A stretch of 64,000 nucleotides of DNA from Branchiostoma floridae (lineage: Eukaryota; Chordata; Leptocardii; Amphioxiformes; Branchiostomatidae). The stretch covers positions 23,253,406-23,317,405 of the forward strand of contig NC_049985.1 in the NCBI RefSeq assembly GCF_000003815.2, in the 5' to 3' direction. The translations under genes and the position numbers were made by a program. This document shows, one piece after another, positions 46,690-57,300 of this stretch; the stretch's first letter is position 1, and the number at the start of each line of letters is the position of its first letter. A model generated the notes under the pieces. The model did not search any database, was not told the DNA's origin, and saw only the letters and a program-made list of their open reading frames with translations.

Positions 46690-47290
46690 GTATATGGTCA
46701 AACGTTTGAAACATCTCACCTGGATGTTAAAAGCGATCAGTACGATTCTTTTGTCGTCTTACAATCTTCTAGGTAATCTTCGATTGAAGTCACCGACAGT
46801 CGATCTTCTAGAGAAACTGGATGTAGAGGACCGGGACCATTTAAAGACCTGGTCTATAGTTTGGTACGTGTTGTTTGTCCGATGGTCCTTTGTTTATTGC
46901 GCCTGTGCGTCAACGCTGGACGTATTATCGGGAGTGGAGGGCGAGGCATTTCAGCGCCCTATGCAAATTTATGTCACCCACAACAAATATGATGAAATCA
47001 ATGGACGTACGCACCAGCCGCAGGTAAAGATACGGCAAAAACGTACGCGACAAAATACACAACACGAACCACACCAAAACAACCACTGACAATCTGCCAG
47101 CTTTATTTACTCGTGATTTTTAGTACAATTTTAAGTTTGTTTCAATGGAGACTCTTATCTTTTGTCCACTTGCGGAGACATTATCAAAATTGCCTGTAAA
47201 TCTAATGTAACGTTTACATGTCCTGTTACACGGGCCAAAGGTTGAGGTTGGCCAAAACATTACTTCTCATCAATAATAGCACGGTAAATA
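46690..47290. repeat. Diverged copy of the 1.8-2.0-kb tandem unit
   Basis: It contains GTCAAACGTTTGAA, GAAGTCACCGACAGTCG, GACCGGGACCATTTAAAGAC, GTACGTGTTGTTTGTCC and TCACCCACAACAAATATGAT in the same order as the units at 34.4-38.2 kb. Confidence 0.65.
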
Positions 47291-47689
47291 TGCTGCAACA
47301 TTTTGACAACAGTTGTTATAGTTAACTGGCGGTCGATATAAAGGGTATTCAGGGTGAAGGATAGAAGTATGCTCCCAGGAAACCTTGCGTTAATCGATTC
47401 ATTGCCATTCTAATGCACATTTTGAACATATAGAGAACTTTTAAATACACCTAGATTTGCATAAGAAAGCACACAGTGCAAATCACAGGACTTAAGACCT
47501 ATCTTCCTGCTGCACATCATTAAGTTAGTCGGCTGGACTTATGAGAAAAAAACTAGAAATGCCGACATTTGCTTGAGAGTAAATACGGCATATTTCAGTC
47601 ATTTCCCTTCCCATGCAACAATAGACAGTTCCAAAACCACACGTGTGCGAAAACACCTCTACTAATAACACCTTAGCCCGGCAAAAGAT

Positions 47690-47765
47690 CGGTGGCACAT
47701 CAACGGATTCGAACCCAGAACCTGTGGGTTAGGAACACCCTTCTGATTACGCCACGCGACCCTAT
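47690..47765 (-). repeat. tRNA-like SINE head
   Basis: The minus strand reads GTCGCGTGGCGTAATCAGA (A-box-like) and GGTTCTGGGTTCGAATCC (B box) with spacing like a tRNA. The cloverleaf is imperfect, so I call it a SINE head rather than a functional tRNA. Confidence 0.6.
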
Positions 47766-48172
47766 ATAGCGCATTGACACAACAAACCATTTTTTCTTGT
47801 ACTCTGTTTTTTTCTTATCTGAGATCATCATTAGCTTTAAGATGTGTGCAGATATGTAGGGTGATATGTGTATAGTCACAATGTTAGATTCATGCTCTGA
47901 TATGATATAGATGTAAGAAAAGTTCGTAAAGAATAAAGTATCAAGATCATCCTTTTCCCTATGGCCTGAACAAATTAGGTATACTGCAGTAAAGTTTAAT
48001 GATTTTTATATTTTGAAATTTTGAAATGTGTTTAAATTTACATATTGAATAAAAATTCTAGTTTTTTTCTAAATGTTGATATTAAGAACAGGGAATACAA
48101 AAGTGAACCAACAGGATGGTTCATTATTTGTCATTATCTTCTGTGTATATCACAGGCTACAAAATAAACATG

Positions 48173-48906
48173 CTAACCCTATCCAGACTGGGGGGGGGGG
48201 GGGGGGCTAAAAGTGCCTGCGCCAACTTTGATGTCGTATAGCTCCCAAACGGCTTGTGCTATAACAACCAAACTTGGTAACTTTTCCTAGAAGATTGTTG
48301 GCAACAATTTACAAACAATAGAGTAAGTTGAAATTTTTTCGTGTTACCATGGAACGGATTTCTGAAAGGCAAATTTTACAAAAATTTTACAAAAATTACT
48401 AATTTTGGCTTAAACAATGGAATTTTCATATTTTCTTGCTAAACTCAACTTCTTTTCTTTCATATATCTGTAATATCTAACACATCTTACTTGAACATTC
48501 ATAATAAAATATTCATAAATTATGCTAATGAGATGACGTAATTGGTCAAAATCCAAGATGGCCGACAATATCAATTGACAAGTATAACCAGCTTATTTTC
48601 ACTAGGATTTCATCACTACTTGGTATTTTCTTACAGAAAACATTCATGTGAACGTTTTTAATCCATTTCCATGACGTTTTAGCGTTATATGTTGAAAAAA
48701 ATTATTTTAAGACATTTAAGGTTGATAATCCAAGATGGCGGATACCTAAATTACAGAAAAAGTCATTTAATGACGTCATTTTGACCNNNNNNNNNNNNNN
48801 NNNNNNNNNNNNNNNNNNNNNNNNNNNNNNNNNNNNNNNNNNNNNNNNNNNNNNNNNNNNNNNNNNNNNNNNNNNNNNNNNNNNNNGGCAGTCTGGATAG
48901 GGTTAA
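48173..48906. mobile_element. TTAA-family inverted-repeat element containing an assembly gap
   Basis: The left end is CTAACCCTATCCAGACTGG and the right end GTCTGGATAGGGTTAA. It has the internal CCAAGATGG and TGACGTCATT motifs of the family. The paralogous site near 62521 is empty and has a single TTAA. Confidence 0.85.
48787..48886. other. Assembly gap, 100 N
   Basis: Exactly 100 N, so the real length is unknown. It lies within a TTAA-family element. Confidence 1.
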
Positions 48907-50067
48907 GAAAAAACACACATTCAAGTTATAATTTCCCCTTTAATGTCCCATTTTTACTTAAAATCTTCAACATTTATAATTTCCCCTTTAATGTCCCATT
49001 TTTACTTAAAATCTTCAACATCTACCCCCCCTTCCGCACCGCCCCCTGGCTTGGTTGTTCCTCGCCAAGCTGATCAAGCCCATCCCCATACAACTTTTTC
49101 TAGAAAAAAAAAAGACTTTTACATATTAATTGACTAATAACTATGTATCAAACAAAAGGAAAACCAGAAACGAGCCAGTGCTGCCTCTTATATGCCAGAA
49201 CGAGCCTAGCAGATGTACACTCTTTCTCACAGCTTTCAATGTCGTCCCACACAGTATGAATAGTATGTCCTGATGACCAGTATAGTGAACGCACATTGAA
49301 CATAATCAATTTTAGCGTCACTTGCGATTGGCTCACCTGGGGGCCACCCCTGATGAAAATAAGGAAAAACAGCTTTAAGTCATCAAGATCTACACAAGGT
49401 TTAAGTTTTGTTCCGACACAAGAAAACACTCACCATGAATTTTCAGTCGATCTCGCTGACCTTCTTTATCAGATGTCTCATTCATGGCGCTGACGTTCCG
49501 GAAGTTTGATGACGTCAGGAGCGAGTGTTTCCCTTGTGTTAGAACAAAGCTCAAACTTTGGATTCTAACACAGATAAGTCGAAAGTCTGGCTTACTGAAT
49601 GCAATGGTTAAACTACAATGATCTTTTATTTGACTTTTTATGTAATGTATTCCATGCACTATAGCATTCCCTCGTTTTCATGTATTGGGGGTGTGTCCGA
49701 AAAAACAATAATTCAGTAGATGGTAAGGTCTCCTTCTGCATGTGACTTCATTCCTAAGCCGATTTTTTTTTGCCTTTTAGAGTGACGTGTCATCAAAGTA
49801 TATTGTATGTATGTATGTCTCATTGACTATAAAAATAAGATCCCAATTTGCATTAACGAAATCATTTTGTTATCTTCCATGTTTTCTTCCCTGTCTATGG
49901 CCTTGCTCCTCTCCCCCCTCAGTCAATTAAAGTTCTTTCAGTGATGAATCGGGACGAGGAGGCATATGATCTTAGCGACGTTTGGGACTGTGTTCTAGCC
50001 GCAAAAACGCCACCTTCATCGGCCTCAAGCTCTGATGAAGGTGTCTACTAGACAGCTAAACATGAGA

Positions 50068-50770
50068 AAACAAGAGTTCGGAGACCTCATACCTGCATGA
50101 AATGTTCTGATTTTTGTAAATTTCTTGTTTTACCTTGTCTCAGTCATTATGCAAATATGGCTAAATATGCAAATACTTTATGGCAGGTGGAACCTGTAAA
50201 TGTTCCACCTGCCATAAAGTACAAATGTTACACGTTATGTAAAGTCCCATTATGGAAAAAAAACATAGGAATTATAGATAATAAAGTTCACAAATTCCAG
50301 AGCAAACAACTGGAGGGCCAAAATTGACTTTGGCCTTAATCTTCTCAAAACCTATCCACATACAAAACCTATCCACATACAATGTACTCATATAATCACA
50401 ATTAATACAAACGTTCACTGACAAATACACACGCAGACACACCCCTCTTGGTAAATGGCATGGCCCATAACGATGGCCCACTCAGAATTAACCTGACCCT
50501 TATGTAGACAGGGGCAACAGAAATCTATCTGGAGTTACTCCTGTTAAAAACCAAGGTGCTGAGATGCCCCAATTAACACAAAAGTCAACATTCTGTACCA
50601 GGTTCAAAGTCAAAGAGGCCCAAAATCAAACTTTGCCGTCTGGCCACCACACCAATCTACCAAATACCATCGCAATAGCACGCTGCGTAATGGAGATATA
50701 TCGGCGAAAACGCACCAAAACACACAAAACACGAACCTCAAAACTATACCTGCATTTCATGCAGGTAATG
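50068..50770. mobile_element. ACCTGCATGAAAT interspersed repeat, copy 3
   Basis: It starts CTCATACCTGCATGAAATG and ends ACTATACCTGCATTTCATGC AGGT, so the terminal 19 bases form a hairpin that is also the inverse of the start. A nested 20-bp-arm palindrome is at 50174-50221. Confidence 0.65.
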
Positions 50771-50884
50771 AGTTTTAACTGGTTGTATAAAGGAATTCTT
50801 CTATAGCCATTATTCAACCAAACCGGTGAAATTATTTTCGGAGATTTCTATAGGCTACGAAACGCAAACGATGATTTTCTTTAC

Positions 50885-51328
50885 CTACTGAGATTCCGTG
50901 GAAGTTCAGTTCTCTTAGCCATGGCTGATAGCCCGAGTGGGTCCGAGTGATGAGGAACCTCCAGTACCGCGCTGTTCCCTGGAACCCGCCGAACTCCTGC
51001 CGCTCGCACGTCCCTCCCTGCACGTTAGTAACGGTCACGACGTCCTCCCAGTTGTACGGACTCCCAAGGCCAACCTGCGACTTTTGCAGCGTGAAGGCTG
51101 CGATGTCATGGGTGGTGTCTCCGTAGTTGTTGACTGCTATGCGGTTGAGAGTTTGGGGCATTGTGAGGTCGAATGTGATGTACCAGTGGATGCAGACGGC
51201 ACCATAAGGATTCCAGTGTGTCACAGTGTCCCCATCCAAGGCTTTTGCAGCATCATGCGTCACTCCATTGTGGACCCACGGTGTGCCAGAGGACCCCACA
51301 ACCCATGACGGATCCCGTATCAGCCAAC
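50885..51328 (-). CDS. F5/8C receptor exon 7: F5/8 type C domain 2
   Basis: 444 bp, phase 1-1. It is close to exon 6 in sequence, with four extra codons. It encodes DAAKALDGDTVTHWNPYG, FDLTMPQTLNRIAVNNYGD and RYWRFLITRTHSGYQPWLRE. The donor GTAAAG follows ISVG. Confidence 0.9.
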
Positions 51329-54300
51329 CTGGAAAATGGAGGAAGATTGGTCACGCCAATTCTATTGAAACTCGGAAGTCAAAACCAAACAAAACAAGTA
51401 ATTTGAATAAAATGGCCATTTTGCTGTTATATACAGTTGTCAATAATTACCATAACCTTTAAAAATAACGCTGTCATAACAGGAAGATTCTACAAGATTG
51501 GGTCTATCTGACACCTTCCTCGGAGCTTCTGACTGGAGTTCTGCTTCTCGCCGCTATATGTAGATGTAGGTAGCGCTTTTGAAGCGAGAGCACAATCCCA
51601 AACGTGGCTAATTATAAGTTTATATTCCCGTTCCGGTCCATCACTAGAGTTGACATTGTTATCCAGACTGCCCCCTTAATCCACAGGTCTTCCCTGTCTA
51701 TGACCTTGGCCCCCTATCAGTCAATTACACAGTTATTCCAGTGATGAACCGATACGACGGGGGAATATAAACTTAGCCATGTTTGGGATTGTGTTCTCGC
51801 CGCAAAAGCGCCACCTACGTCGGCTACAAGCTCTGAGGAAGGTGTCTAATAGACACCGAAACGTAAGCAAATTGAGTATTAGCAGGTTGTGTAAAATTCT
51901 CCCATTTTGTAACCACCATGAAATGAAATAATGTCTGAAATTTCTACAGACTGCAAAACATTACCGATAATTTTTTGTACCTGCTGAGATTCCGTGGAAG
52001 TTCAGTTCTCTTAGCCATGGCTGCCAGCCAGAGTGGGTCTGAATGACAAGGAACCTCCAGTACCGCGCTGTTCCCTGGAACCCGCCGAACTCCTGCCGCT
52101 GGTCCGTCCCACCCTGTACGTTAGTAACGGTCACGACGTCTTCCCAGTTGTACGGACTCCCAACCTGAGACTTTTGCAGCGTGAAGGCTGCAACGTCGTG
52201 GACGGTGTCTCCGTAGTTGTTAACTGCTATGCGGTTGAGAGTTTGGGGCACTGTAAGGTCGAATATGATGTGGATGCAGACGGTGTTATAAGGGCTCCAG
52301 TGTGTCGCAGTGTCTCCATCCAAGGTTTTTGCGGCATCATATGTCACTCCGTTGTGGACCAACGGTATACCGGTGGACCCAACAACCCATGACGGATCCC
52401 GTATCAGCCATCCTGTGGAAGTGGATGGGGAAAATACACATTACCACAACCTTGCTGACGTACTGTTGTTTCGTTACGGTATATACCATCGTTAATCACA
52501 ATGAGATGATGTCATCGCCGCAAGTACATATCAAAATTTAGTTCAATGTTGCTGTGATGTATGATATTACAGGAAATCTTACCACACTATCGTGCCTATA
52601 GATATTATAAACGTCCCTATGTTAGTTTGTTGAGTTTTTTTAATTTCAGTGAAGAGTTACATTGGCCTTGTTATTGTTATTGTTCATGAATCTAAAAAGG
52701 ATTTTAAAAAATACTACACGTACTTGAGCTTGTTTAATATACACTTTTCAATACGATATTTTGTATGGAAATAAAAAAAGCTGTATAAACTGATATGTTG
52801 GAATCATTTATAAGGCCTCTTTCGTCTTATACCGAAATGACTTTTTATGGCATGATTGTAGTATCTCATATGTATTAGGCGTAGTCGGTCCACCCAATAA
52901 GCAATAGCCCAATGGGGCAAGAATGTGCAATAAAGGTTTCATTCATTCATTCATACAAAATCTAGTTATATGAGGGGATTTATAGTTGCATGTCAACTTA
53001 GTGTGGGACAAATAATTTGCCGCTGGAGTGTCATACCTTCATGGATCGTTAAAGATTGTTGCTTTGTAGTCTTCTGAAACTGGTCAAACTCTGTTCTTTC
53101 GACATTTTGTGTCAAAACCTGGAGACAAATGGTATTACAAACATGTTTGTTTCACTGTATAGTATATAGAACTGTTGTTCCTTATAGGCTAAGGCACTTC
53201 ACAGAAACATTTTCTTTATTTGTAGTTGCCGGCTGTCTTTGCCTGCGAAAACATTATCGTTTCCGAATCGATCGAATATACATTAGCACTTGCCTCACAG
53301 TTGTCGTCTATGTAGGCAAGACTGTTGAATTGGTTGGATATTCTATTACTTTACAATCAGATAAAACTACGCAAGTTTACAGTCTCAAGCAACTGGGTAT
53401 AACTTAGAAACTCAAACATTTTATCCAGTTGCTTTACCAACTGTTACCTTGTGAATCTTAGGCTAAGACTACCATTTTAAGACATGGAAACTTTTCTGTT
53501 AAAAATTACATTTAAGTACATGTAAACAGTACCAGAGGAGGTAGTGCTTACAGGCTACCTTTTTTTATAACCTGTAAGCTTTGCGTGTTATAGAAGAAGT
53601 TAGCAATAGTAAGTTCTTCTTTGACATTAAAACAAAACTGTAATTGTCCTAAACTACATGTTGAATACAAGGTAGAGAACCAACCGAGAGGTTTCCATAT
53701 TTGTTTCCCCGTGTAGAACCGGTAGGGGTGGCGGGGAATGGTGACACTGGTCGGCTGGACGTACCACTCCGCTCCAGAGAACTGTTGAGTGTTGGAGGAT
53801 GAGTCTCCTGCACGGTTGTGAGGAATACGATGAGGCCAGCTCCTGCACCAATGACCACCGCTACAACTATGGTGATGATGACGAGTAGGATCACAAAGGA
53901 ACGGTGAGATGTCACGTTGAAGCATCTGGGAAACACACAACCGTCTGCAGCATCGTTGTTACCTGTAAGTAGACAATAATTTTCATTTCATTACAGATGT
54001 GAATTGCCTTCTCCAGAGTTATACGTAACTGCTAAACCTTTTCTATTATACTGTATGATACTTGTTAAAGATTGCCATGACAGTATGTAATGTTACAAAA
54101 AGTCATATACCTGAAAAGTGCATATATGTATTCTATAGCTAGATGTGAATTTAAAGCCATTCCACCCCAAAGAGTAAGTTTTAACCCTATTCAGACCGGG
54201 GGGGGGGGGGCTTTTGAGGCCCGCGCTAACTTCGATGTCCTATAACGCCAGAACGGCTTACGCTAGAGCCACCAAATTTGGTGAGTTTTCCTAAAATATT

Positions 54301-57300
54301 GTTGGCAACAATTTTACGAAGTTTGACAAATTTTCCATTCTTTCTTGTTGCCATGGCAACCGTTTTTTGACAGGCAGTTTTGCCAAAAATCACTATTTTT
54401 GATTCTAACTATGTATTTTTCACATTTATTTGCTATATTACTGCGATTTTGTTACATAAATAAAATCTTATATTATTCAGCATATCTTTCATAATTATAT
54501 ATTCATAAATTATGCTAATTTGATGACGTCATCAGCCCAAAATCCAAGATGGCGGACCGAATGGCGAGATCAAGAATAACAAGCTAATTATCCCTTAAAA
54601 TTTGTAACTACCTGGTATTTTTTCATCAAAAACCATCTAAATGAATGGATTCAGTCTATTTACATTGCCCTTTGTGATTGTTTGTTGCAAAAAAAGTACT
54701 TTTAAAAATTCAAGGTGATGGATATAATATGGCGGAGCCCAACTCGTATCTTAGATGTGCATGACGTCATTTTATGACGTCATATTGACGTCATTGATGT
54801 TGCTATTGGCAACGCAAGTCGTAATAAACATTATTATTCTGTTATCTGCACTTGTTGTTACATGTTTGCAGCATAACTTGAAGTTTTCTGAGAATACCCA
54901 TTTTTCATGGGTTTGGCCAATGTAATCAAATTGATGACGTCATAATTACGTCACCTTACGTCAACGTAACGTCAAACGTCACATACTTGTCAGATATTAT
55001 GTCGAAATCATGTCCTGAAAATTTAGTGGCCCTACGGCACGTCGTTTTAGAGTTATAGGACTTAGAAGTGGAGGGCCTCAAAAGCCCCCCCCGGTCCAGG
55101 GATGACCAAAAAAGCCCGGTCTGAATAGGGTTAAGGAACTAGTCTGAGTATGCAATAGTTAGATTCTGTTGAATGGCATTAAATAGTGTCCATGCTCTCA
55201 ACTGAGACTCTAGTCATTCCTTTTTTGGTGGAAATGGTAAATGTTACAAGAATGCAAACAACAAAACGCACCTCCGTCGTCTTGACGTAACACACCAGCC
55301 ACGTACATCGGGTTCTTCACCAGGCGAGAACAGTTACGGCGCATCTTGTTTGTATCTTCTTCAGTTGGCTGTCGACCGTGTCCGCTTTGTTGACTACCCT
55401 GTCCTGAGTTGTTGATTTCATCATCGTCAATGTAGTGGTATCCGTCGTTGCAGGGGTTCTCATATGCATGGAACTCATCGGTACCAGGAGATTCTTCTTT
55501 GGTTTCTGTCTCTCTGAAGGAACTTGCAGAAGGTCCTGCGTCATAAAGCAAATTTGCATATAAACATTACCCGGATGTTACATTTGGACGTCACAAAAAT
55601 GGTTCTCACAACATGGCGTGTATGTGAAGATATCATCCTGAACTTGATGTATATTTTGTTACAGTTTAACATAACTTTGATACAGTTGTACATCATACAG
55701 TTGTTCTATAATCTCCAATAATGAATAACCAAGAAAAAAACGATTATTAGAATAAATAGCCAAGAAAAACTGGAAGATTACATTGCCAAACATTTGAAAT
55801 TGAGAGGGAAAGGGTTTCTAAAAACCATTATCTTTAACTACCTGAATAGAATTTAATTCTTAGTTAAACAAGAGTTTGAAGACCTCATACCTCCATGAAA
55901 TATTCTGATCATGCAAATGACTTGCACATTTGCATAATCTATGCCTGGATATGAACACCTTTAACTAAACTAAACAGGTTACAATGTTGACAATCCAATA
56001 TTTTACTACATATATTTAGAATAATTATGACACTTTCACATTATTTATGCAAATCATGAAGTTATTTGCATAATTAGTATCTGCTAAAGCTTCCACCAGC
56101 CACAAACTATACATGTTACATGTATTTGAGTCCTATAAGGGAAAACAGTGTAAATATAGATTTTCCTCATTAATTATACGAAATTAAGTACAAATTTGCA
56201 CTTTAATATATACATCTCTGCCAAAGATACCTATATACTAATTATCATGGATATTTGTCGTTTCTATGTTTTGACCAGATAGCCCCTGTAATTCCAGAGC
56301 AAACTGCTATGGGACCAAAACATTCACCACTCGTTCCTTACATCACACGATATCTGCCACCAAAAAATCAAGACCATAGCATGTCCAGGTCAAAAGATAC
56401 AAAAAAATCGAAGTTCTGCTGCAGTACCAAGTTCGCACACCAGGGGCCCCTTAATCGACCTTGACCTTCCTCTTTCCAACACCTAGCAACATACCATATA
56501 TTATTACAATCCATCCAGTGGTTCTAGAGTTATGCTGACCACAAATATCTGGAAACACACACACACAAAGACGCACACACAGAGACACAGACAGACACAA
56601 CAAAAACTATACCTCCATTTTTCATGAAGGTAAAAATGATTGTTACAAAGAAGCCGATCATCTAATAATCAGTACTCATCATAGAATGTTTCATTCCTCC
56701 CAGACAATTACTTGTTGTTTACTACTTACGTATACGGTGTACAAAGGGTTTACATGTAAGTGTTCTTATGAAACACTTTGCCAATTCATCTTTTTTTTTT
56801 CAAAAGAATTCCCAAAATTCAACCCGCCTTTGTTCTAAGTGTGGTGTTTTTTATTGGTTCTGCAAATATCAGATGACAGCAATTTACAAAAAAGGCTAAT
56901 ATAAACAACGGCGATACTTGCGCTGTGCATATATGGCTTATAGATTTGTCTGTTCGGACAGTCCATTCTAATTATATATTTGCATGATATCACTTTTCAA
57001 AGGAAGAGTCTGAATCTGCAATAGTTAGATCCTGTTGTATAGCATTAAATAGCATTCATGCACTCAACTGATATGAAAAGGTCCCTTCATTGGAATTCAC
57101 AGAAAGGGTAATGCCTTTCCAATCCTTTAAAAACGTCTCAAGTTGCACTGTTCGTTCACGCACAAACATGCGCTCGTACACACATTTTGTTCTTGAATTG
57201 CTTGAATTGATGAGTAATCCCTTTGTAGTTGAAATGGTAAATGTTACAAGAATGCCAACAACAAAACGTACCTCCGTCGTCCTGTCGTAACACACTCGCC

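Larger units (their letters stand above)
47780..49660. repeat. Segmental duplication, copy B (pairs with about 62100-63260)
   Basis: Shared blocks include GAAAGTTCGTAAAGAA-type sequence, ACACACATTCAAGTTA, TCAGATGTCTCATT and AGGAGCGAGTGTTTCCCTTG. The copy is interrupted by a TTAA-family element (48173-48906). Together with the nearby F5/8C exons it marks a tandem gene duplication. Confidence 0.8.

Noticed and set aside
47690-47765. Possible minus-strand tRNA gene
   Set aside because: The B box is good but the acceptor stem does not pair well. Treated as SINE-derived.
49430-49510. Terminal exon of the F5/8C receptor
   Set aside because: The block is conserved in both gene copies, but no acceptor gives a phase-1 frame shared by the two copies.
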